Below the pieces are notes generated by a model, which was given only the letters and a program-made list of their open reading frames with translations, did not search any database and had not been told where the DNA came from. Source: Cordilura impudica (lineage: Eukaryota > Arthropoda > Insecta > Diptera > Scathophagidae). From it: a DNA stretch of 64,000 bases. Shown piece by piece: positions 54,985 to 64,000 of the stretch. How positions within the stretch are numbered: position 1 is the stretch's first letter; each line of letters opens with the position of its first letter. Where the stretch lies: assembly GCA_963682025.1 (NCBI GenBank), contig OY821520.1, positions 185,981,758-186,045,757 of the forward strand, read 5' to 3'. The position numbers were made by a program, and so were the translations under genes.

Positions 54985-57740
54985 AATAAATTTCATATTT
55001 ACAGACTTGACAGAGAAACTGAAATAATTGGTGATGATTTTCTAATTGCTGTTTCCTGTCAACTATCATATCTGAAGAAATACGTCTTGGTTCTTTTCCG
55101 AATATTGAAATTATTGGTATTATGTTAAAACTAAATCAAAAATAGTTTTTATTACCTGCTCCTACATACCTCCTGATTCTGGTCAATCGATTTATAATGA
55201 ACATTTTGAATCAATAAAATCAGTTGTAACAAAGACTAACCCTGAAGATTCTGTACTTGTTTTTGGAGACTTTAATCTGCCGTTAATATCATGGACATTT
55301 TTAATTGATTCTCTTTACTACACTCCTACTGTGTCAAATGAAGATAACGATAATTTCATAAATGATTTATCGGACTTGTGTCTTTTTCAAATTAATGGTG
55401 TTCATAATGATTATGAAATGATTTTAGACTTAATTTATGTTAATGAGCCAATAAACTACTCTTTATCTCGCGCAGATCCTGTTACTTTAGCAGAAGATCG
55501 TTACCATCCTACCATTGAATTAAACTTGAATTTGCCTTTTGTCTCAAAGTGTAAATCAAATAACTTACAAGTTTTTGTTTCAAAATAGCAAACTACAACG
55601 ATTTAAATTATTACTTCAGCAATACTGATTGGCTCCAATTATTATCTATTACATCTGGTTCTCCCACATCAATCGATACAACGATCAAGTTATTCTACGA
55701 AACTGTTGTATTTTATATGAATGAATGTATCCCGAAGTTTACTGTTTTCAACCACTCTGGCCCTCTTTGGAGCACAAAACAATTGTCGAGTCTTAAAAAC
55801 TTAAAAAATAAACGACACAAAAAATATAAAGTTTCTGGTCTTTTATCTGATTATACGAAATATTCAGTTACACGTGCAGAGTATAATATTCTAAATACAA
55901 AACTTTATAAGAATTACATGGAAACTATGAAAATAAATTTGAAGAGAGATCCAAAATCATTTTATAAATTTGTAAACTCTAAAAGGAAATCTACTGGATA
56001 TCCAACTGAAATGAAGTATCTTAATCGTGAATCCCGTGATGATGTAGTTATTAGCGATATGTTTGCTGATTTTTTTAGCACAACTTACTCTGATGTTCAA
56101 TATGACATTTCAAACATATATACATTTCCAGTTATGGAACATCAATCAATTTCATTTCCTTTTATAAAGACTTCGGATATCAAAAATAACTTGAAAACAT
56201 TCAAGAATTCAACTAACGGAGGACCTGACGGTATTCCTAGCTGCATTTTAATCAACTGAGCCAAAATTTTGGCTGTTCCATTATGCATTTTATTTAATTC
56301 ATCCATTAAACATGGGCATTTTCCTACATTATGGAAAGATTCATATATTATTCCTTTATTTAAATCTGGAAACAAATCGAATGTAGCTAACTATAGAGGA
56401 ATAGCTAAGCTTTGTACTATTCCCAAACTATTTGAAAAATGTTTAACGGATAATCTCTGTCATCAGGTTTCTTCTATAATATCACACTCACATCATGGTT
56501 TTCGTAAGGGGTGCTCTATTTCAACTAATATTTTACAACTTTGGTAAATCGGGGTTTCGTCAGTAAAGCTTTCGATAAAGTAAATCATGATCTTTTACTC
56601 AAAAAATTATATTTGATGGGCTTTACAGCAAACAGCATAAGCTGGATAAAATTTTACTTGATCAACAGAAATCAACGTGTTTATTTTAATAATACTACTT
56701 CAAAGAATATTATAGTTAAATCTGGTGTGCCTCAAGGAAGTCCTCTTGGACCAATTTTATTTACTCTTTTTATAAATGATCTACCAACTATAATAAAAGC
56801 CTCAAATGTTCTTATGATGACGTCAAGATTTTCTTAAGCTATAAGAATTATTGTGAACAAATTCATCTACAACACGATCTAAATAATTTTTATAGATGGT
56901 GCCACATAAATTTAATAAAATTAAATTTAAAAAAATGCAAACACATGCACCTCACTAGAAAATTAGGTGAATTTGGTTGTTACAATTTTGGAGATTACCA
57001 GTTGGAACAACTAAATAAAATCCTGGATGTGGGTTTTCTTTTAGATGCCAAATTAGAGTTTGTTCAACACATTTCGATGATAATTATTAAAGCACGTGGT
57101 GTACTGGCTTTCATTAAAAGGGCAAATGAATTCAATGACCCTACAGTTACCAAACAACTATACATCTCCCTAGTAAGACGAATTTTAGAATTCGGGTCTG
57201 TTATTTGGGATCCACTATATAATATTCGCAGTGCCAAAATTGAATCGGTCCAGAAGCAATTTCTCCTTTTTCTGCGTAAGGCGTTCTTATCCAAGTTTTG
57301 TTAATCTGCCATCATATACAATTAAACTTTCTCAAATTAAGCTGCCGTCTTTAAAAAGCCGAAGAACAATCCTTAATGTTATGTTTTTATTTAACTTAAT
57401 TCGAGGCGATATATACTCAAATTTTCTTATGAGCAACATCTCCATCAACGTTCCGGCACGGTCAACACGTTTTTACACTCCACTGTTTATCCCAATCTGT
57501 CGTCAAAAGTTTGCCGATGCTGATCCATTTAGAAGAATGTGCCATGATTTCATTGATCTATACAATTTAATTGATTTTTCTTTAAATGATAATATTATTA
57601 AACGCAATATTATATTATTTTTAAATACATAATCTCAAATTTCTGATTTAATGATTTGCATATGTATATTATATTTTTTGTCTCTGTGTTATACGTAACA
57701 GTCTGTAAGGTTTTACCATAGACTTAATAAATAAATAAAT
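54985..57740 (+). mobile_element. Jockey-type non-LTR retrotransposon, 5'-truncated
   Basis: Runs from within the endonuclease domain to a 3' tail of TAAATAAATAAATAA followed by poly-A (57725-57752). No ORF1 is present, so it is probably a 5'-truncated copy as usual for LINEs. It is inserted into a family B element, with ACG present at both junctions as the only candidate target duplication. Confidence 0.82.
55040..57632 (+). pseudogene. LINE endonuclease/reverse transcriptase polyprotein, multiply broken
   Basis: Endonuclease: SEEIRLGSFPNIEIIGI (about 55080), VVTKTNPEDSVLVFGDFNLP (about 55225-55285), DNDNFINDLSDLCLFQING and LDLIYVN (55340-55445). Linker and RT: RDPKSFYKFVNSKRKS (about 55955), NSTNGGPDGIPSCILIN then a TGA at 56257-56259, HFPTLWKDSYIIPLFKSGN, NYRGIAKLCTIPKLFEKCL, HGFRKGCSISTN (56500), a small deletion, SKAFDKVNHDLLLKKLYLMG (56565), SGVPQGSPLGPILFTLFIND (56725), and the catalytic YADD box damaged to SYDDVKIFL (56817). 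C-terminal: ISLVRRILEFGSVIWDPLYN, then a frameshift and LPSLKSRRTILNVMFLFNLI with a stop at 57632. At least one stop, three frameshifts and one deletion. Confidence 0.85.
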
Positions 57741-58084
57741 AAAAAAAAAAAAATAATACGTCCAATAAAGTGGATGTAGAAAATACGTTTAAATCAAATT
57801 TTATTCGGATTGTTATGAATTTTTTGCGTGCAAATATGAAAAAGTTCATATCGGATGCTGATATTATGTGGAGATCAGGTGGAAAACTGGGCCCATCGAA
57901 TTTAGTAAAATTACTTATTTTTCGTAAGAACACATATAAACTTAATTTGAGAAAACTATGTATTCAAGTTTTCCATTCTTGTTAGATTTAAATGAATATC
58001 GGGAAGCAGCTTTAGTTGGGGACTATGTCTAAGAATAGGCTTAGTTTTTGAATATTGAGTATTGGGTGTAATAAACACATAACT

Positions 58085-58320
58085 ATATACTTAAATCTGT
58101 GTATATAAAATTCATTTTCTGTTTGTTTGTTTGTTTGTTTGACCGCTATACCAATTTTTATTTTTCAACGGAATTCTCTGAAATTTGGTAGACACGATCC
58201 CTGTACCCCAGGTAAAGGATCACCATATGCTTCTTATCATTTTCTGTTTTTTGGTGTATTTGTTTGCTACACAAATTTTAACTTTTCAACGTATTTCTCT
58301 GAAATTTAGTACACATAATC
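58085..58320 (+). repeat. Tandem repeat (about 155-bp unit), left part
   Basis: Begins TGTGTATATAAAATTCATTT, (GTTT)n at 58121-58141, then TTTTTATTTTTCAACGGAAT, TCTCTGAAATTTGGTAGACA and a second partial unit (GCTACACAAATTTTAACTTT, CTGAAATTTAGTACACATAA) where the LINE begins. The array resumes at 62192. Confidence 0.75.
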
Positions 58321-58325
58321 TCCAA

Positions 58326-59218
58326 ATGAATACAAAAGAACAAAACAGTGCAACAGCTCAGGGTATTCTTGATCAAAATAATATACCAACAACAAGTTTA
58401 CCAAATATTACTACTCCCGCGCAAAAGAGAATGAGAGATGTTCTACAATCCTCTCTTCTCGGTAATGTAACAAAAACACCAAGACTAACCGATACAGAAT
58501 CACCACTTAAATTCATAACAATAATGGACAAGCGATTTGACAAATTAACAGAACAAATACAAACAATAATGCAAACAAAATTTGTGGAATATAAAAACGA
58601 ACTCTTATGTGAGCTCGATAAGAGATTCGATGAAATAAAGAGTGATTTAAATGCAATTAGAAGTAGAGTAAATAAACTTGAAACAGAGAACGCTGAAATG
58701 AAACATATGAAAGACGATATACTTGATTTAAAACGAAAAATATTAAAACAAGAGAACTCGGTAGTGGCCGGCGGTATACGAATTCGTGGTGTACCCTACT
58801 ATGATAATGAAAATCTTATTGACATTTTTAAATCTATATGTGATAATTTAAAAATCGATACACCTCAACTAGAAAATATATATAGATTAAAAAAAATATA
58901 TAGAGAAAATAAACCATACTCACCTAGTGATGAAGTTATAGTTGCTAAATTACATTCTCCGTACGAAAAAAAACTTTCTTCTAAGAACAATTGCTAAGTT
59001 TAGACGAGAAAATAAAATTACGTTGTGCCAAAAACATGCTGGTTTTAATTGTGATGATCCGATATACGTAAATGAAAATTTAACGACTTATAATCACAAA
59101 ATACTACAATCCGCCTTGAACTTAAAAAAAAAATAACCAGATTAAAACTACATTTACTGAACGTGGACTCGTATTCGTAAGGAAGTTTGATTCGGAGGAA
59201 CCAATACTAATTTATTGA
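58326..59218 (+). pseudogene. LINE ORF1 (coiled coil plus RRM-like nucleic-acid-binding protein)
   Basis: Starts at ATG 58326 (MNTKEQNSATAQ). A flexible N-terminus is followed by a long coiled-coil region with heptad-like spacing (ITIMDKRFDKLTEQIQTIMQ, CELDKRFDEIKSDLNAIRS, VNKLETENAEMKHMKDDIL), then a fold like the RRM of L1/Tx1/CR1 ORF1 proteins (SVVAGGIRIRGVPYYDNENL, IFKSICDNLKID, LENIYRLKKIYRE, DEVIVAKLHSPYEKK). A frameshift in an A-run near 58975 leads to FLRTIAKFRRENKITLCQKH and DPIYVNENLTTYNHKILQSA, and a second in the A-run near 59130 to TFTERGLVFVRKFDSEEPIL and the stop at 59216. About 295 residues if undamaged. In the live element it would coat the RNA. Confidence 0.82.
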
Positions 59219-59551
59219 ACAACTAAACCAGCTTTTTCGTTAGCCAAATGATGTATACTTTAATATTACTATCTTGCTATAATCCTAATTTTTTACCATT
59301 TTTTTATATAATTGTTTCTATTAATTTGTGCTTCGTTTCAATTAATTCAATTTATTATTTTCTTAATTATATAATTTTTAATTTAAACATATGTTCAATC
59401 AAACTTAACTTATATGATTCAACTATTTTCTTATTAAACACTAAAATAAATCGTGTACAATTGAGCGTTGCTGTTGGTACGCATTTCTTTAATGATCCGT
59501 ATGACTTTGTTACGTAATAATATAACATTTTCCAAAGACAGTACTGCAAAT

Positions 59552-61924
59552 ATGGTTAAAATATTGGCTAAACAAAAAAATGGTCTTAAAATTTTCCACA
59601 TAAACGCACAGAGTCTCGCAAGGAAAATTGACGAGTTTCGGCACATTTTTGAAAATTCTGGTGTGGATATTGTATGTGTATCTGAAACCTGGTTTGACGA
59701 ATCTATCACAGATACTTTGGTATCAGCAGACGGCTACAATCTTTATAGAGCTGACAGAGCAGATGGGTACGGAGGAGTAGGCATTTATGTCAGAAGTGGA
59801 TTAATTAGCAAAGTTAAACGCAGAATTGGTAATGAAAATGATAAAGTAGAACATTTATTTTTAGAATTGTGTGCAGCTGGAGGCAAGATTCTTATTGGTA
59901 GTGTTTATAGACCAAATCATAATATAGACCTTGGGAATTTCTATAAAATGTTGGCGGAAGATTTTATACCTTTTTATGATAATATTATATTAACTGGGGA
60001 CTATAATTCAAACCTGCTGGAAAACTGTAGTATGGTCGAAAATATGAAATCTCTTGCTCTTACGCCCGTGAACACGCATATACCAACACATTTCACTACC
60101 GTTAACAACTCATTACTAGATTTATTCTTCGTCTCTGATGAAGCAAACACACTGATGTATGACCAACTATCTGCACCTGGTTTTTCTAAACACGACCTAA
60201 TCTTTATAACCTATGATATTCCTTTAGAAGTTCCTAAGAAAACAATAGAATTCAGAGACTTCAAAAACACAAATTTCACTCAGTTGGAGGAAGCGTGTTG
60301 CCAAATCGATTGGAACTCGATATACTTTATGTTGTCTGTAGATGATCAGCTGGCCTTCTTGGAACACCATGTCTCAGCCTTATATAATATTATTGTTCCG
60401 ATCAAAGTAAAAACAATAAGCAAGCGACAAACACCATGGTTTACAGCGGAAATTAAAAAACTTATAGAAAATCGTGATGAAGCCTTTTTCCGATGGAAGC
60501 GGTTTAAAACAAACGCACTTCATGAACTTTATCGCACAACCAGAAAAATTGTCAATAAAAGCATAAGGAAAGCTAAGGCCACATACTATGCTGAAAAGTT
60601 TTCAACATCAATTAATGCAAAAAAAACATGGAAAACAATTAGAGAAATTGGGGTTGGAAAGAGGAAGGGTATAGAAGAAAATTTCATATCAAACCCTAAT
60701 GAAATTAACGAGAATTTTATTAATATTCCAATGCCTCAAGCTGATCACTCATATTATGGCAACTATACCCCTAATTATGTCCCACAAACCCTTTTTTCAT
60801 TTGACTGCGTTAGTCCCTTCGATGTACTTAAGAGCTGTCAATCTATAAAGTCTAATGCAATAGGAATTGACGGTATTCACCCTACTTTTCTAAAAATGCT
60901 GCTTCCCTTCATTTTGCCGTATATCACGCACATTTTTAATAAAATAATTACGGTGATTGATTTTCCCCAACGATGGAAACAAGCTAAGATCTTACCTGTA
61001 CCAAAGTCGGCAACTGAATATCGGCCCATAGCTATATTAACATATCTGTCGAAGGCATTTGAACGGCTCCTTCATTGTCAAATAACGTCCTTCATAAATG
61101 ATAATAACCTGCTTACCGACCGTCAATCTGGGTTTCGTGCCAAACACAGCTGTATTACAGCTTTAGCTGATGTAACATAAGATATAAGGAGAGATATTGA
61201 TGATGGCCGCGTGGTAATATTAGTGCTGTTAGACCATTCAAAAGCTTTCGATACGGTGGATCACACAGTTTTGCTACAAAAGCTTAAGAACATGATGCAC
61301 TTTTCACCAACTTCTGTTGCACTTATGAAGTCTTACCTAGTAAATCGTTCGCAATGCATAGAAACTAATAAAATTGCATCGACGTTCCTTCCTGTGGTAA
61401 GAGGTGTACCACAGGGTTCTATCCTTGGTCCCCTCCTTTTCTCAATTTATGCTTCTGATCTACCTAAACAGTTAATTCACTGCAATATAAGAATGTATGC
61501 TGATGACGTACAGCTATATATTAGCAGCAAGAAAGAAAAAATTGAAGATTGCAGTAGAAATTTGAATGATGACTTAGAACGTGTTTCTCGTTGGGCAGCT
61601 GCAAATGGACTGAGTCTCAATCCACAAAAAACAGAGTGTATTTTGGTGCGTAACAGATTGACAAGAATCTCAGACAATCTAAACATATATATAAATGATC
61701 AACAAATCGAAATCGTTGAACGAGCAAAAAATTTGGGTGTTATCTTTAATAAAACATTGACTTGGTCAGACCATGTCGCTGCTGCCTGTGGTAAAACGTA
61801 TTCGATGTTACGAACACTTTGGCCTACCCAATATTGTACACCAATTAATATACGCTTGCTATTTGTAAAGACATACTTAATACCAACTCTACTATTTTAT
61901 TTTTTTACAATGCACATATACTAA
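59552..61924 (+). pseudogene. LINE ORF2 (APE endonuclease and reverse transcriptase)
   Basis: Open from ATG 59552 to a single in-frame TAA at 61178-61180, then open again in the same frame to 61924. Endonuclease: LKIFHINAQSLARKIDEF, VDIVCVSETWFDESIT (catalytic Glu), YGGVGIYVRSGL, GSVYRPNH, ILTGDYNSNLLE (catalytic Asp), LDLFFVSDEA and GFSKHDLIFI (catalytic His). RT: ILPVPKSATEYRPIAILTYL, DRQSGFRAKHSCITALADV, stop, VILVLLDHSKAFDTVDH (first catalytic Asp), VRGVPQGSILGPLLFSIYAS, IRMYADDVQLYIS (YADD), LSLNPQKTECIL, KNLGVIFNKTLTW. The frame ends early at TLLFYFFTMHIY: the usual C-terminal 100 or more residues are missing, apparently by deletion. One stop and one deletion only, so a fairly young copy. 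Confidence 0.9.
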
Positions 61925-62153
61925 CTTGCTGTTAACAAATATATATTGAAAATTTTTACTGTATACTTTTTATTTGTTTTTTAAATTCTATATGCCACTA
62001 TTATTTGTATATAAATCAATATTTTGTTTTTTATTATTAATATTTAATATTGTCACAGTAATGTTAAGTTGTATTGTAAATCAAACTCCAACTATCATAT
62101 TTAAACCTGTTCTGTTTTGAAGATTTCATGTCTTGTTGAACAGGATACCAAAT

Positions 62154-62189
<36 letters not shown>

Positions 62190-62191
62190 AT

Positions 62192-62650
62192 ACTCCAGGG
62201 AAGGTTGGAATATGCTTCTTACAGGCCACGCCTACTTTTACGCCCACTTTTTCTATATAATATAATAATTCATTTTCTTTGGTATATTTGTTCGCTATTC
62301 AAACTTTTATTTTTCAACGGATTTCTCTGAAATTTGGTACGCACGATATCTGTACTCCAGCAAAGGCCACCGTATGCTTCTTACCGGCCACGCTTACTTT
62401 TACGCCCACTTTTTCTATCTAATTAATTTTCTGTTTTTTGGTATATTAGTTCGCTATAGAAATTTGTATATTTCAAGGGTTTTCTCCGAAATTTAGTACA
62501 TACTCCAGGGAAGGTCGCCATATAATTTTATCCGGCCACGCCTAATTTTACTTCTTATATAAAATTCATTTTCTGTTGTTTGGTATATTTGTTCGCTACA
62601 CAGATTTTAAATTTTTCAACGGATTTTTCTGAAATTTGGTACACACAGAA
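62192..62650 (+). repeat. Tandem repeat (about 155-bp unit), right part
   Basis: Three units with CTCCAGGGAAGG / CTCCAGCAAAGG / CTCCAGGGAAGG at about 62193, 62354 and 62505, each followed by RTATGCTTCTTACMGGCCACGCCTA, TTTTACGCCCACTTTTTCTA, TTTGGTATATTTGTTCGCTA, and TTTTTCAACGGATTTCTCTG. Spacing 150-161 bp. Confidence 0.8.
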
Positions 62651-62659
62651 ATAACTTCA

Positions 62660-63700
62660 CGATGAAAAAATTCCCGAAATTTAAAAAAAGGTCCCTAAAA
62701 GAAATTAACAATTTTTCTAAAAACTATATAAAAAAAATTAACTTACTCCCCAAATTCATTCTTAAATTTTTCCATATTTTTATTTCATGAATTTTGTTAA
62801 ATATTTATTTAAGTGAAAATTTGCATACTGCTCTCAATATCTGTCGTGCAATAAACGCATTTAAAATCTGTATTATTTTCAGTAGTAACATTTCATTTCG
62901 GATGCGACGCGATCACGGAACAGAGCTTAGCTTAAATATCGGATGATCTGAAAAATATAATTGGGCAATTAAAATCGGTTGACGACAACTGCGTAGCAGC
63001 ACGGGCGTAGCTGCCAAACGCGCGGAACCGGCGCGCTCGCGGAGTACAGCTCAGCTAAAATATCGGAATAATCTGAAAAATATATTTTGGCGATTAAAAT
63101 AAGTTGAGGATGACTGCGCGGCAGCACTGGTGTAGCTGCGAAACGCGCGGAAACGGCGCGCGGTCTCGGACGCGGAACACATCTCAGTCAAAAGTGTTAT
63201 GATAAGTTTGATCTACGTATGTGCAATAATTACCTGTTGATCCAAGTAGGCCACACATATACTTAAAGCAATCTTGCGGCACAATTTTAAACGTCGCATC
63301 CATTTTCCATTTTTGAAACTCCTATAAATTTTACGTCTCTGCTCAATGATTGATCACTTATTGAATGAAGTTATTAAATTTTTAAAAGTTCTGGTTCCTC
63401 TAATTGCAAACGATTCCGTTATATTTGGTATTAACAAAATAAATAAACTTCAAAAAAAAAAAAAAAAAAACTTAAAGCGGTTTCGCAGCTTATTTTTGAA
63501 GAATTTTTGCTGTGCGTCTTATAAAAAAACTTCTGATTTAAAAAATCAAATAATTTCAAATTGAAATAAAAAAACAATTTACTCCCCAAAAAACGTAAAC
63601 ATTGAGGAATTTTGTCATCATGAACGAACTCCCGAATCCCATACACATTTTTGGGGAGAAAGTTAATTTTTTTGAGGAATTTTTTCATTGGGGACTAAGT
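62660..63700 (-). mobile_element. Decayed second Mutator-like element (probable)
   Basis: Left flank (62660-62755: GATGAAAAAATTCCCGAAAT, AAAAAAATTAACTTACTCCC, CAAATTC) and right flank (63600-63700: GGGGAGAAAGTTAATTTTTT, TTGAGGAATTTTTTCATTGG) are inverted matches of one another with small gaps. The interior holds a minus-strand fragment MDATFKIVPQDCFKYMCG (about 63315-63250), homologous to the MULE motif FMDATFNIVPQGCF at 12.3 kb. A GC-rich tandem repeat (62925-63175) lies between. No intact gene. Confidence 0.55.
62925..63175 (+). repeat. GC-rich tandem duplication, 125-bp period
   Basis: Two diverged units: ATCTGAAAAATATA at 62946 and 63071, AGCAGCACGGGCGTAGCTGC versus GGCAGCACTGGTGTAGCTGC, AAACGCGCGGAACCGGCGCG versus AAACGCGCGGAAACGGCGCG. 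Inner GCGCG-rich words can pair locally. The base composition contrasts sharply with the roughly 70% AT surroundings. Confidence 0.7.
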
Positions 63701-63869
63701 ACTCAGTGCCTGGTAAGCATTGTGAACCAATTTTCAAGGCAAAGGCCTTTGGATCCCGGGAAAGACCGGGTAAAAAAAACGAGTTTACTATAATCGTCAA
63801 TTAACAAGTAAACCTAATGAAATAGTCCCATGAATTATTGATATCAGTTAAACAAAACAATCTATTATT

Positions 63870-64000
63870 TACACCCTATACCACTATGTGGTTTGGGTAT
63901 AATGACTTTGTGCTGCTGTTTGTAACTACCAAATATATTTGACCTAGACCCATCTTTTATTATACCGCTGGACTCAGAATCACTTTCTGAGTCGATTTAG
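63870..64000 (-). mobile_element. Family B element, cut by the window edge
   Basis: ACACCCTATACCACTATGTG, GTTTGGGTATAATGACTTTG, TTTGACCTAGACCCATCTTT, TATTATACCGCTGGACTCAG, CTTTCTGAGTCGATTTAG: the microsatellite-side end of family B in minus orientation, running off the right edge. Confidence 0.85.

Larger units (their letters stand above)
54890..58083 (+). mobile_element. Family B copy split by a LINE
   Basis: 54890-54975 is a family B left end (ACAAGTAAGAAAATTTTATT, GATACGATACCATATCCCAT, TTATGTCTTCAACG). 57756-58083 continues it (GTCCAATAAAGTGGATGTAG, AAAAAGTTCATATCGGATGC, TCGGGAAGCAGCTTTAG, GGGTGTAATAAACACATAAC). Comparison with the copy at 42620 (complement ...ATGTCTTCGATCCAACTAAT...) shows that the LINE lies exactly between TCTTCAACG and (A)CGTCC. 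Confidence 0.75.
58321..62191 (+). mobile_element. CR1/jockey-type non-LTR retrotransposon, nearly full length
   Basis: 5' end close to 58321, directly before the ORF1 start. ORF1 58326-59218, spacer of about 330 bp, ORF2 59552-61924, a 3' UTR and an (AAAT)n tail ending at about 62191. It is inserted in a 155-bp tandem repeat: TTTAGTACACATAATC stands to the left and TACTCCAGGGAAGG to the right, compared with the uninterrupted TTTAGTACATACTCCAGGG at about 62490-62510. Clade is uncertain between CR1-like and jockey-like. Confidence 0.85.

Overview
The window looks like AT-rich nuclear DNA of a higher (probably calyptrate) fly. Supporting signs are the sea of dipteran 'mini-me'-type repeats with (GTCY)n and (TA)n cores, short GT-AG introns (50-102 bp), a low-complexity Ser/Asn/Gln/Asp-rich host coding exon, and an insect-style set of mariner, Transib, hAT, Mutator-like, Penelope and jockey/CR1-type elements. 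There are no bacterial operons, CRISPR arrays or rRNA genes. I found one convincing host gene piece, a first coding exon at 39215-40448 (+), plus possible promoters near 38390/38430 and 53960. Almost everything else recognisable is mobile DNA, much of it nested.

Layout. 1-404: Penelope-like reverse transcriptase remnant. 0.5-9.8 kb: mini-me-type repeats (called family A and family B here), a 578-bp inverted-repeat MITE, a 629-bp MITE and a 276-bp tandem duplication. 10.1-13.3 kb: a Mutator-like element (MULE) with FLYWCH finger, MULE transposase, a 50-bp intron and a decayed C-terminal RING, split by a tRNA-derived SINE. 13.5-15.2 kb: a palindromic MITE with a DD41D mariner inserted in its right arm. 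16.7-20.9 kb: a Transib (RAG1-like) element with CACAGTG ends, an exact 5-bp target duplication and two nested family B copies. 21.8-22.5 kb: hAT remnant. 22.6-24.4 kb: a long-TIR element carrying a spliced Cys/His-rich gene. 25.4-26.6 kb: a second hAT remnant split by a family B copy. 26.65-29.08 kb: a long-TIR transposon (family E) carrying an uncharacterised protein family. 31.0-32.1 kb: LINE remnant and second copy of the 629-bp MITE. 32.4-35.1 kb: a family B copy split by two insertions, one a higher-order tandem array. 36.5-37.3 kb: a nearly perfect palindrome with a 9-bp target duplication. 38.3-40.5 kb: host gene. 41-46.8 kb: family B and A copies and a second SINE. 47.3-52.9 kb: two copies of another long-TIR transposon (family D). 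54.9-58.1 kb: family B copy split by a jockey-type LINE. 58.1-62.7 kb: a roughly 155-bp tandem repeat split by a CR1/jockey-type LINE with ORF1 and ORF2. 62.66-63.70 kb: a decayed second MULE. 63.87-64.0 kb: the start of another family B copy.

Working together: the transposase genes are all broken (stops, frameshifts, internal deletions), but several keep diagnostic ends. The nesting gives a relative chronology: Transib entered an old family B piece and was later invaded by two younger family B copies; mariner entered a MITE; LINEs entered family B DNA and a tandem repeat. The strongest candidates for something poorly described are the long-TIR families D (47304-52916) and E (26656-29076), the Cys/His-module element (22606-24390) and the FLYWCH-MULE-RING architecture. 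All coordinates and alignments were made by eye; repeat boundaries are approximate unless a target duplication is named.
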